Shown here: piece after piece, positions 34,901 through 45,206 of the stretch
Position numbering within the stretch: position 1 is the first letter of the stretch
Layout: each line of letters opens with the position of its first letter
Assembly: GCA_015501585.1 (NCBI GenBank)
Contig: JADNRY010000004.1
Span: 806,001-870,000, forward strand
Source: Rhodocollybia butyracea
Taxonomy: Eukaryota > Basidiomycota > Agaricomycetes > Agaricales > Omphalotaceae
Reading direction: 5' to 3'
DNA length: 64,000 nucleotides
Position numbers and translations under genes: made by a program
The notes under the pieces: model-generated
Told to the model about the DNA's origin: nothing
What the model saw: only the letters and a program-made list of their open reading frames with translations
Database searches by the model: none

Positions 34901-36021
34901 TCAAGGATGGAGTTTTGGCTGCTCTTCCTCAGTTACAAAGTCTTCTGCAAGATCCAGAGCAGGATGTTCGAGGAAACACAGTCAATCTATTTTCTGAACT
35001 GTCAAAGAATGGTAAGATACAGCATTTATAGGGGTTATTTTGTATATTGACTAGTGCTTAGCAAATTTCAAGGATCGAATTTTGGATGCTCTTCCTCAGT
35101 TGCAAATTTTTCTGCAAGATCCAGTATGGTACATCAGATCATCCACATTTCATCTATTTTCTGAACTGTCAAAGAATGGTAAGATACAGGATGTATAGTG
35201 ATTACTTTCCATATTGATTGGTGTTTAGCAAATTTTGAGGATGCCATTTTGGCTGCTCTTCCTCAGTTGCAAAATCTTCTGCAAGATCAAGATCATCATG
35301 TCAGAGAATCCACAGTCAATTTATTTTCTGAACTGCCAATGAATGGTAAGATAGATTTATAGGGATTACTCTATATTGACTAGTGTTTAGCAAATTTTAA
35401 GGATGGAATTTTGGCTGCTCTTCCTCAGTTGCAAAGTCTTCTGCAAGATCAAGAAGAGTTTGTCAGGGTAAACACAGTCAATTTATTTTCTGAACTGTCA
35501 AAGAATGGTAAGATACAGGATTTGTAGGGATTTCTCTGTATATTGACTGGTGTTCAGGAAATTTTGAGGATGCAATTTTGTCTGCTCTTCCTCAGTTGCA
35601 AAATCTTCTGCAAGATCCTGAGCAGGATGTTCGAGGAAACACAGTCAATCTATTTTCTGAACTCTCGAAGAATGGTAAGATACAGCATTTACAGGGGTTA
35701 TTTTGTATATTGACTAGTGCTTAGCAAATTTTAAGGATGGAATTTTGGCTGCTCTTCCTCAGTTGCAAACTCTCCTGGAAGATCCAGATGAGGATGTCAG
35801 AGCATCCACAGTTAATGTATTTTCTGAACTGTCAAGGACTGGTAAGATACAGCATTTATAGGTATTACTCTGTATAGTATATTGACGGATCATCAGGGAA
35901 ATTTGAGAACAAGATCTTGGTTGCTGTTCCTCAGTTGCAAAATCTTCTGGAAGACAGCCTTATGAAAGAACATGGGGAGAGGGGAGAGGAAGTTGAACTT
36001 GTGGGAGAGAGTGAAGAGTAA
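31985..36021 (+). CDS. Multi-pass membrane protein with ankyrin and HEAT-like repeats
   Basis: Exon 1 (31985-33083) encodes about seven hydrophobic helices, e.g. AIYAQALLSFIPAFWAIW, ILITAFAILVSAFVQ, PVIIIGSVHLSFMAALGIWL, VAGLILLAVINVIFII, ALLLLLVPL. An ankyrin-like start follows (SGVLIELIGKGAEIDAQ). Exon 33145-33255 continues it (FGSALHIASYRGDLKEVKLLV). The middle (33300-33812) has several exons I cannot fix exactly, because the 33325-33480 exon fits only if its acceptor differs from TTTAG at 33324. From 33876 there are twelve 117-base exons plus a terminal one, each a HEAT-like repeat, with a stop TAA at 36019. All repeat exons are open. The product would be a membrane-anchored solenoid receptor or scaffold. 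The ligand is unknown. The family of the membrane part was not recognised. Confidence 0.75.
33876..36021 (+). repeat. Tandem exon-intron array, 12 full plus 1 partial HEAT unit
   Basis: Exons are 33876-33992, 34047-34163, 34220-34336, 34385-34501, 34558-34674, 34725-34841, 34895-35011, 35062-35178, 35229-35345, 35391-35507, 35558-35674, 35725-35841 and 35897-36021. Each of the first twelve is exactly 117 bases (39 residues), phase 1 at both ends. Introns of 45-56 bases keep a shared sequence (GTAAGATACAG ... TTGACTRGTGTTTAG). The consensus begins NFEDAILAALPQLQSLLQD and ends FSELSKN. The introns after units 7 and 11 are near-identical and units 3, 7 and 11 encode the same DPEQDVRGNTVNLF segment, pointing to a higher-order duplication of about four units (roughly 663-675 bases). 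Confidence 0.93.
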
Positions 36022-36244
36022 GAGGACAAAGCTGGTGATGACTCAGATAGCATTTAATCACTAACTGTATATTTGACTCTGTTCTCAAACTCTGGAAACC
36101 CTACATGTTCAAGACAATGTGAGCCAAAAACAAGGATACCAAAGATATCCTTCTTCATGCAAGCTAGGCGGTCGTGCTGCTCTAATCATTAACTAGCGTC
36201 ATATAATCTATAAAGAAAAATTTTCTCTGGACTCTGGAGCAGAT

Positions 36245-36801
36245 CAGTGTTGTGGCTAAGGCCTTAATTAACCCCTCCAAATGAAGTTAGGTCTTAATAG
36301 GTTAATTTGAGGGGTTAATTAATTACAAATTAATGGCAATCTAAGTGCAAATTAAGGCCTAGGTAAAAACAATTAATTTCCAGTGTACTTGTCTCCAGAG
36401 CCACCCAAAGCATCATCATCAAGTGTCTCATTGTCCTTTCCTTGTGCTCACAATTCCATTATTAACTAAATACTGCACATGGAATATGTCACAGCTGGTG
36501 TTCTGGCACCCATTCTTCTGCTCTGCAAATTGGTATCAGTAGTTGTTGAGTGGTTAATTAACTGAAAAGGATGTTAGATGACCCGGGTAGCTTGGCATGC
36601 TCATGAGCTCCCCTAAGGAAGTGGAGTTGGGGGGAGGGGTTAAATATTCTCGAGACTTGTTTGGGCGCAAGCCACTTGATCACATGTCTTATTAAGACCT
36701 AACTAACCCTTAACTAAAAATTCCAGCGAAGTTAGGTCTTAATTAAGAAGTAAATTAAGGCCTTAATCTTAATTAAGTCTTAGGTCTTAACCACAACACT
36801 G
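36245..36801. mobile_element. hAT-type MITE
   Basis: The 557-bp AT-rich element has terminal inverted repeat CAGTGTTGTGG at 36245-36255 and its complement CCACAACACTG at 36791-36801. It is flanked by the 8-bp direct repeat GAGCAGAT (36237-36244 and 36802-36809). The CAGTG start and 8-bp duplication are the hallmarks of hAT elements. Inside, CTTAATTAA-type and GAAGTTAGGTCTTAAT words are repeated in both directions. There is no transposase, so it is non-autonomous. Confidence 0.9.
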
Positions 36802-36809
36802 GAGCAGAT

Positions 36810-37259
36810 CCAGCTGCCTTAATGTGTCTTGGGCCCTCAGTGGCCAATCCCATTGTGCAAGATTTCCCCCTATGTCCTTTCTTGTAAGCAATGAAATGAC
36901 TGTAATCTACTGTGCTTGTGGCCAATCCTGGTGATACCAGGGTGAGTGCGCCAATGATTTTGAACTGGGTGAGAGAAATCACAATCATTTAATCAAGACA
37001 TCCAGTTTGCATCACATTGCACTTTTTCTGCGAGGCATGAGGGACCAACAAAGAGCTTCAAGCTGTTGGAACGCAGCTACTCAACAGAGCTGTACTAGCT
37101 CAAATATAGATAATGAGGTTACATCAGGCCTGTTCAGCCAGAGCAAAGAACCCAGTTATCTGTTATCCCATGTCCAGGGCCATGTCCTAGCTCACCACCA
37201 GCTCAAAAGCTTGACTTGATATTCACAGTAGGTGAACAGTTCAACAAGCTCTTTTTCCT
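36810..37259. other. Intergenic, metallophosphatase 3' flank at right end
   Basis: No gene is seen up to about 37185. 37186-37259 is the conserved flank seen at the 3' ends of other metallophosphatase copies (CACCAGCTCAAAAGCTTGACTTGATATTCACAG-type sequence, also near 30070). Confidence 0.4.
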
Positions 37260-37299
37260 CAATTCGATGCATTCTTACAATCAGACTACAAAACTACTC

Positions 37300-37488
37300 A
37301 GATTAGGATAGATTGGAAATCGAAAAGGCAATGTCGAACCAACTTACAATGCTTCCTTCAATCCTTGGTCTAACCACTGGCAACCCCCTCTCTCCACCAT
37401 CCAATACCAAAACCGCTTCCTCCTTCATAACATGGTCATGATCAAAAGAGTCCACTTCCTGACCGGTACCAGCAGGACACTCCTCCAA
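37300..37488 (-). pseudogene. 5'-nucleotidase-like copy, 3' part, cut by LTR element
   Basis: The minus strand reads VLDGGERGLPVVRPRIEGSIVS, the last residues of the metallophosphatase, then EEC before the homology stops at 37488, where the LTR retrotransposon begins. The rest of the same copy resumes at 45207. TCCAA is present on both sides, so the element split this copy. Confidence 0.85.
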
Positions 37489-37744
37489 TGTAACGCCTCC
37501 TCCCCATCTTGCCTGATTCCCTTCCGGCCGCACCTTATGGCGCGGCCTTAACTTTTGTCGCATCGCGACTCTTATCTTATCTTATCTTACGATTAGATAT
37601 CATTTCTATTCTATTCATTTCGATTACTATAACTAGTCGAATTACATAAATTACTGTAGTTCTTCTACACTAGGAGTACACAATCGCATAGCCTTTGTCG
37701 TGCTCTTTCGTGTGAACGTAAGACTCTCGCCTAAGGGCGTTATA
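37489..37744 (+). repeat. 5' LTR of element 1
   Basis: Direct repeat partner of 44951-45206. The sequence after it (37745 onward, CTTTTTTGAGCATCAAAAA) is shared with element 2 and does not begin with the usual TGG of a tRNA 3'-end primer site. Confidence 0.93.
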
Positions 37745-37901
37745 CTTTTTTGAGCATCAAAAATCTTTATTAAAAGATTGTGTGCACAAAACTACGAGAA
37801 GTAATAACTACTCGACTAGAATTATAAAGTAATCTAAACAATTATCACCACTCTTACTCTGCATCAAAAGCGCCAAGCAAAATCAACAAAAGTTCAATCA
37901 C

Positions 37902-40900
37902 ATGGACCAAAACAGGAACTCAGAGAAGTCCCAACGAGATGCGAGCAATCGCCACTCACAACATGGTGATGCCACGTCACCAATAAATTCACACGACAGT
38001 AGTCATAGTTCACGACTACCACCGTATGCAGGACAAAGTCCTGAAATTGAGCTGTCTAACAACAGGCAGAATGTAAGTGATGTCGAAGACATCCGTGAGC
38101 GTGCATCGAATACGACGCACGATAAACTATCTGAGTCTAATGAGTCTCAGGGAGCCTTTAGCAATAAAGGCTTCGCAGACATGAATGACCTCAAGGAGGC
38201 CATGCAAGAACTATCGCAGTTCTATGGACAAGGTGCGCAAGCACTAAACCGTATAGCTACCGCGGTAGAACGTTGGTCCGGACCATCCGGAATGAGTAAG
38301 TCCAGACCGTTACCAGATACTGGTAACCTTACGAGCATAGCAATGCCCGTAGCCCGACCGCCAGCAGTAACGCCAGCGGTATTACAGGCGGCATTACCGC
38401 CTGACAACGAACAAGCAAGTCGTTGGGAAGGCATAAAGCCTACCACACATCTGTTCCGTCAAACGATGGGAATATACAAACCACCAGGTGCCCGAGATCG
38501 GAGACCTAAAGAATCTTTCAAGCCAATACATAACGTATGGCATATGGATTCATTCGATCCGATAGACCCACCTGAAGGTGAAGGTCTATTTGACAACCTT
38601 GAAACCGAGGTTGTAGAAGAAGGTGATCGCCAAAGCGATCCCTATAATAACTTTGGCAACTTTGTAACGATAAGGAAGAATCAAACTTCCCAAACGAACA
38701 AAATGCCAAATAAAGGAGTTCATGCAAATGAAAGCCCAGTCATTGACTTATCAAACTCGACAATGGGTAAATCAAATGAACCCCAGATGCTTCGTTACTC
38801 TCCAGTAATAAGGCAAAACATCTTCACAGGAAGAATGTCTCCGGCCCCAAGAGGACCGAGATCGTTACCTACTCCGCCTACAATTAGTATACGGAAGAAT
38901 GACCCCATCCAACGGACAGAGTCAACAATAGTGGGACCATTGAGAAATGAGTCCCTTATCAAAGCTCACGAAGCATTCATTCAAGAATTGAATGAACATT
39001 ATCGTAAAAACCAACCATTGGTTGATGTTAGTATTCCTACACAAGGAATACAAACGAAAACGATAGCGCAGTCAGCACCGATAACGGTACGTATGGCGCA
39101 AACACAGACAACGACACAAGCCGTTCATCAACAAAACACGCAAGGACCTGGTCCGAGCACAATGGTACTACATACAGTAGTACCACCCGCACAACAACAG
39201 TTACCTCCGGTAACTCTTACACAGCAAGTACAAACAGTACCTGCTAAAATGAAGGCTTCTGTAAAGAAAGAGCCAATTACTACGGTGATCCCACCAGTAA
39301 CAATACAACAAGCAGTACCACAAACAGTAGTACTACCAACACTGCCAGCTACAATAGTACAGGCATCGCCAATAGTAGTACCAACACTGGTACCACTGAT
39401 AAATGAAGTACAGAATAATACTGCACTGACGGCGATAAGATCGCCTAGTATGCCGCTCCCGAACGGGATAACGAGCGATTGGGAAAGTCGCGTAGCAATT
39501 CAGAGACAACACAACTATAGTCTCAGAACATCGGGTATGATACCGGATGCATTCCCTGACCAGATGGTAGGATTCAATGACGACGGCATCCCCATCGACA
39601 AACTAACTACTCCACGAGAAGTTTGGGATCGGGAGTATAATAATACCTCCTCAAAGCAAGCTCAATCGTCGCAACCCTACAAGGGTGGCAGAGTTAGGTA
39701 TGCCTCCGGCACACCTGGAGATCCTGATGATAACTCCGACAGCTCTGACTCTAGCGATAGAGACAAGAAGCGTAAAGGTACACCTTGGTCTGATGAATCA
39801 TCAGACGATAACAAAAAGGAGTCCGATTCTGACTCCTCATCTAACGATTCCTGGGTGAATTATATAATTCAACCACAGGCAAATCTTAGTAAATTGCAAC
39901 AGCGTAAGCTGCAACGAAAACTTGCAGCTAAACTGCGAGAGAAAACAGGGGATGACGAATGTTGTGCCTGATGAAAACACCAGGTACACAGAGTGTATCG
40001 ACGTATGGTACGTCATGCAGTGGGGAAACCCGTCACAAATACAGACGGAGCTAAGAATATCAAGCTCCCAACGCCTGAGGCATACGATGGTACGCCAGAC
40101 GTAGAAATTTTCGAGAGATGGTTAGCCATCCTTCTCAGATGGATGGCTGTAAATCGCTATTGTGGTAAAGACCACGATAAAACACGCCTCCAGGTATTGG
40201 GGTTATTCCTCAAGGACAAAGCCCTTGATTGGTACAACGACGAAGTCGATGGACCTCATAGGATCACAATATCCTGGAAATTCGAAGACGCCATAATAGG
40301 AATCTTCGATAGATGCGTACAAGCATCTACAATACATCAAGCTGCTCAGCAGTTTGAACAAGTAATATACTCACCCGCTAAAGGCGTACGAGATTATCAC
40401 GCCACCCTATTAAGATGGGCGGCAAGGATGCAGCAGCCGCCTAATTTGGCTGCGATGCGCAATTGATTCATTAATGGGTTACCCATTACGATACTGAAAC
40501 ATCTAGCGAACCAAGGCATCGTTCCAGAGTATGCTAAACTCAGAACGATGGTCAAAGCGGTTACTAGACTCGAGGACAATCGTCATCTCGAAGATTACTA
40601 CATGACTTCACGTAAGAAACCGAGCTCTGAAGACTCGAAATATATCACTAAGCGAATACGCCGTGAAGCAAAAGTACAACCAAGTGGTAGTACAGGACCA
40701 TATAAATATGGTCCAGTGCTCATCAAAGGACAACCATTTCAACTGGTGAAGCATCGCTTCTCCAATAATAAATCGAAGCCCGTACGCACTGAGAATACAC
40801 TCAGAAGCACGGGACAGGTAACAAACTCTAAGAGTTCAAGACCTAAACCGTCTAGTGACACAAGCACTAGAAAACTCTGCTACGGATGTGGCAAACCGGG

Positions 40901-41525
40901 ACATTTTGCAAATGACCCTACTTGTGAACGATACGGGCAACCCCGCATGTATGTCATCCAAGAAGAGGATGAACAAGAGGAGATAGAATCTCCTCCGATA
41001 GTCGAAGAAGAGATTCAAAATGATGAATCTCCGAACATAACTGATCCTAATGACGAGGAATCGTCCGAAGGAGAATACACCCTCGAACCATACGAGGATG
41101 AATATGTCGGTCGACTATATGACGATGACGATGACTTTAGCGACAACTATGGTCGCATAATGGAACCGGTTCAGACCGATTCTGAGGATTTTGAAAATCC
41201 ATTAGATGATTGTGGACCACCGGTCTGCATAGAAGAGGATATGGATGATGATTTATTCTTATCCATAGATCCTCACTATCATTCATTCATAATGAATGAA
41301 GATCGGTTGACTGCTATCAGTCACCATGAAGACGAAGAACCAAAACCTGAAAAAGGTAAAGGTTCTCGAACTTCAAGTAAACAAATGCCCAATGATGGAA
41401 TTCGCATTGAATTCCAGCGTAAACGAGAGCACAGGGTATGCTCCCTTCGAGGTAGATGGAGGGTACATGCCATTCATGGTTCGCAAATACCCGAGCGATG
41501 CAAAAGTCTCGCCGGGTGTACGTGA
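37902..41525 (+). pseudogene. gag of LTR element 1, interrupted by TGA codons
   Basis: One frame runs from ATG 37902 to 41525, broken only by a TGA TGA pair (39969-39974) and a TGA at 40464-40466. Residues 1-680 are polar, proline/glutamine/threonine-rich and disordered (the matrix-like N-terminal part). Residues about 700-890 are the retrotransposon gag domain (YDGTPDVEIFERWL, KDKALDWYNDEV, GVRDYHATLLRWA). About residue 990 there is a CCHC zinc knuckle (CYGCGKPGHFANDPTC) for RNA binding, followed by an acidic tail. Element 2 has sense codons at all three positions (CAA, TGG, and CGG in place of the third TGA), so these are acquired nonsense changes. The junction to the integrase remnant lies near 41400. 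Confidence 0.88.
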
Positions 41526-42105
41526 ATTCGCAGATTGTGCCCTGCAGCACCTCTCTGATGCCCACGATAGTCTTATCGAGGCAAGGGTAAAACAAACCTT
41601 CCATGCTAATAAGCACAGAAGGGATGAACCCGAAATTAAACTAAATGATTTAGTTTACCTATCGACAAAAAACTTAAATTTGCCGAGGGGGAGGGCTACC
41701 AAGCTCTTACCAAAATTCTTAGGACCGTACCCCGTCGTCAAGGTACATCCAGATTCGTCTAACTACCGAATCGGATTGCCAACAGAGTTGGCAAAGCGTG
41801 GAATACACAATAACTTCCACGCGTCGCTAATACGCAAGCATCATCCTAACGATGATGCATTATTCCCTATGCGCTCTGTAGCAGAGCCATACAATTTCGG
41901 CGAACCATCCACAGTGGAATGGTTAGTCGATGAAATAATCGGACATCATTGGGATGGCCGAAAAATACTATTCCATATTAAATGGAATCTTGGTGATACC
42001 ACCACAGAACCGTACACAATGTGTAAGGAACTAGTCGCTCTAGATAGATATCTAGAACTTCAAGGCGTCGACGACTGGCGACGACTTCCACGGACGACCG
42101 GTTAG
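41326..42105 (+). pseudogene. Integrase C-terminus with GPY/F module and chromodomain
   Basis: This frame is +1 relative to gag. It begins in gag sequence and, from about 41400, reads FALNSSVNESTGYAPFEV, the end of the integrase catalytic core. The GPY/F module follows (KFLGPYPVVKVHPDSSNYRI). A chromodomain follows (STVEWLVDEIIGHHWDG, FHIKWNLGDTTTEPY). Chromodomains direct chromovirus insertion to marked chromatin. All upstream pol domains are absent, so this is a remnant made by one internal deletion. Confidence 0.9.
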
Positions 42106-42559
42106 GTCTCCATTCCAATCAAAATATTCTATATAATAGAATCACACAGAAGCAACAGCATCTGCTTCTTTTAGTAAAAGATTGCCCCGACAATCACATT
42201 TGGTGGCTGTACCTTATGTACAACTGTAACAGCTACGGAATTGGCGCCGCTTTGGTTATTATCAATAGCGCTTATTATGTAATCTTTAGTTCCTTTCCTT
42301 CCTGCCACTTTGTGTGTACTCTCAATAGAATTGGGTTGTGTGCACTTGGTGGGATTTAAGGACTCTTTTAGCTGCTATCAGCTAAGCTTTCAGCCTTACC
42401 CGCTCTTATCTTGCTATATCAGCTAGCCTGCTCTCAGCCCAGGGGCTTTACAACAACCACGATCGGGCAACGCCTCATGTCGTGCCTATAAAAAGGGAAA
42501 GAAAAATTTATCTTTCCCAACTTACTCTTTCACCATCATGGAGAAAGACATGCTGTCGA

Positions 42560-44866
42560 ATGACAACGAAAACAGCGTCGCTGCCTCGGCAGCAACAACG
42601 ACAAAACGATGGCGCTGGGCAACCAGCGCTATCTCCATCCTCTATACCGGCTCAACTGAGCAATCAGTTGATACCTAATCAACGAACGGTTGGCGCGTCG
42701 ACGAACCCGCCAGCACAACTTGTGTTCGGCACAGCAAACGCATATCCTGCTGAACCAGCGGGATTACAACAAGCCAGTAACATGGCAGGTACGGGGTCAT
42801 CATCGATGGCCTTCAACCAGGTATCCAACAACGTTGGACACCAATTATCGTGGACATTCCACCCTAATATAGGGTGTCGTCTTCACGAGATTTCGAACAT
42901 GGGGATTTGTCCTCATTGCCAAAACTTCCTCCAGCATTCGACGGAGGCATTCGTTATGGCGGACCCTAGTTGGACCGCCGCTGGTAACGCTCAAGAGGAG
43001 TACTACTGGCAACACCATCGACACAACATGTCGAACAACGAAAACGAATCAGCGGTGCAGCTGGCTATCCAGCTTGGCACCACTAGCCGTGACTTATTGT
43101 CTCTTACGAGACAGTATACTGATCTACAGTGCGACTACGATGACACAGCACGCGAAATTCGCAGCCTCCAAGAGAGGTGCGACAGATACTCAGATGAATT
43201 GGAAGGATACCGACGGTATTCATCCACCAGACATGGTCATGGCTCTCCTCGTTATGAGGAGGAAAGCCAGTCTGGGAAACGACAAAGGGTAGAAGCTCCG
43301 GCTTCAACCGTATTCTTGTCTAACAACGACTCAGTGTCATTTGACATTGATAGTAGCGCAGGTCCAATGGACCTGGATCCATCAACGACAGGAGCACCTG
43401 CTCCGTTGTCTTCCTACGCAGGAGCGGTACTTAGTACCAATCCTGCTTTGTCTTCTACCATTCCTCCTGAAACTCAGGAGGACGCTCCGGCAGTACTGCC
43501 AGAACTCCCTCATCGAAGGAGTGATGGTGGCTACTTTGCCACCGATGGCTGGATTTGCTACGGCGAAGATGCCAATCTCATCGAAGTCAATGACAATTGA
43601 CGACTTCCCATTTCTTATGGGATTCACACCGCTCGCGAGGCTACCCTTGCTAGAGCAGAAAATCTTATATTCCTGGCTAACAGCCGAGAAGTCATCTGGT
43701 ATCTTAGAATACTTCGCAAACCCACGTTTGCGAGTAGACATGGCTACAACACCTCACGGCGTTGGACAGTATACCGGGTCTTAGACCAGGAAGTCCGATC
43801 CCTCCGAAGAGGAGATCTAACTCACATAAGTGAGTTACAACGAACTCTGCTCGTCAACTGGTTTGAACCAGTTTTCATATCGATTGCCCGAACTGCCAAG
43901 CAGGACAAGGCTGCTGGCATCACTGCTGGCACTCTGGATGGAGAAAACTCCGTCCAAAAGAAGAAAAAAGGGAAAGGCCGTATGAAGCCCGCCCCTGTAG
44001 GCTGGTCCAGCAGTACTGCTGCCGGACCCTCATCCATTCGAATGGCTCCTGCAGGCACTGCACTGCGAGCCGAACTCTCACTGCCGTCCCGACATGGTAC
44101 GGCTGATGCCTGGGCGGCATATCTTGTCACCCCACAAGGGTTGACCGTGCGCCCTTCGGGCATTGTGTACCGTAAAGACGGTGCAGTAAGCGAGCGCTCC
44201 ATTCGTGGACGCCAGCTGATCAATCCCAGGCGGCCTGATCCGCCTTCTGGAACCCCTCTGGACGTATCGTCCAGATATTTGCTGTTGGCGTCGGAGGTTA
44301 TCCTCCGTCACCATTATTATCGCCTTTTAGTGGCTACAGGGCGAATTACAATCGCCTCGCCTCCTCCGCCGCGAACATCGTTTACTAATTACCTCAATGG
44401 CACCATTGAGGATGTTGCCCGATTCTTTGCTGAGCAAGGAATCTCTGTTGCGGATCTCGAAGATTCCGCTTTGTATGCAGCCACCTGGCTGCAAACATTC
44501 AATCCGCGTAATGCGGAAGCAGCATTAGCTGCTTCAATACTCAGGGGACGTATGCCCCCTCATCTTCGTCTCCCTGCTGGGATCAACGATCACTATCGTA
44601 CCCTTACGGGTACAATAGACAATTGTCTGCCGGCCATCACTGATGTCCAGCTTACTCCAACGGTGGTGCCTACGGCACCGCAAGTATTCAACCCGCCGCC
44701 TGTGCCTGTGCCACAGGCTTCATCTATTGCATCAACTTCGTCAATGACAAACAACACCGCTGCTGGAGCCACTGCTCCAGCTCATTCTTCATCTGGACCT
44801 GCTCCCGCAGGACCGTCTTCATCATCTGGAGATACGTCTCCCCAGATGGATGAATCTGATGGATAA
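42560..44866 (+). pseudogene. Extra 3' ORF of LTR element 1, about 769 codons, one TGA
   Basis: The frame is open from ATG 42560 to the stop at 44864-44866 except for one TGA at 43598-43600 (followed by CGA). Residues about 1-110 are disordered. About 125-145 hold GCRLHEI, then GICPHCQNFL (possible metal-binding C/H pairs). About 180-230 form a coiled coil (LLSLTRQYTDLQCDYDDTAREI, LQERCDRYSDELEGYRRY). After the TGA come an alpha-helical part (ATLARAENLIFLANSREVIW, LQRTLLVNWFEPVFISIA), a KKKKGKGR nuclear-localisation-like patch, and a Pro/Ser/Thr-rich tail. It has no similarity that I recognise to pol or env. It lies between integrase and the polypurine tract, the place of env-like or accessory ORFs in other LTR elements. 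Confidence 0.75.
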
Positions 44867-44950
44867 TCCCCCCAGTAATACGTCTTATTGGGGATTTATC
44901 CCATCATATCGTTTGATTAGTACCCTAGGTACTAATCTAGTGGGGGAGGG

Positions 44951-45206
44951 TGTAACGCCTCCTCCCCATCTTGCCTGATTCCCTTCTGGCCGCGCCTTAT
45001 GGCGCGGCCTTAACTTTTGTCGCATCGCGACTCTTATCTTATCTTATCTTACGATTAGATATCATTTCTATTCTATTCATTTCGATTACTATAACTAGTC
45101 GAATTACATAAATTACTGTAGTTCTTCTACACTACGAGTACACAATCGCATAGCCTTTGTCGTGCTCTTTTGTGTGAACGTAAGACTCTCGCCTAAGGGC
45201 GTTATA
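44951..45206 (+). repeat. 3' LTR of element 1
   Basis: Partner of 37489-37744. It contains a perfect 9-bp hairpin with a TTAT loop at 44988-45009, which is damaged by one base in the 5' LTR. Confidence 0.93.

Larger units (their letters stand above)
37489..45206 (+). mobile_element. Ty3/gypsy-type chromodomain LTR retrotransposon, pol-deleted
   Basis: The 7718-bp element has 256-bp LTRs (37489-37744 and 44951-45206) that differ at about four positions. The LTRs start TGTAACGCC and end GGCGTTATA. Target duplication TCCAA lies at 37484-37488 and 45207-45211. A polypurine tract GGGGGAGGG (44942-44950) precedes the 3' LTR. Inside are a long gag with a zinc knuckle, then only the end of integrase with a chromodomain, then an extra ORF of about 770 codons. 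Protease, reverse transcriptase, RNase H and most of integrase are missing (junction near 41400), so it is non-autonomous. The LTR similarity of about 98% points to a fairly young insertion. Confidence 0.93.

Noticed and set aside
33084..36021. HEAT region as a pseudogene because no long ORF spans it
   Set aside because: All twelve repeat exons are open, have matching phases and are bordered by correct GT-AG signals, so short frames are explained by introns.
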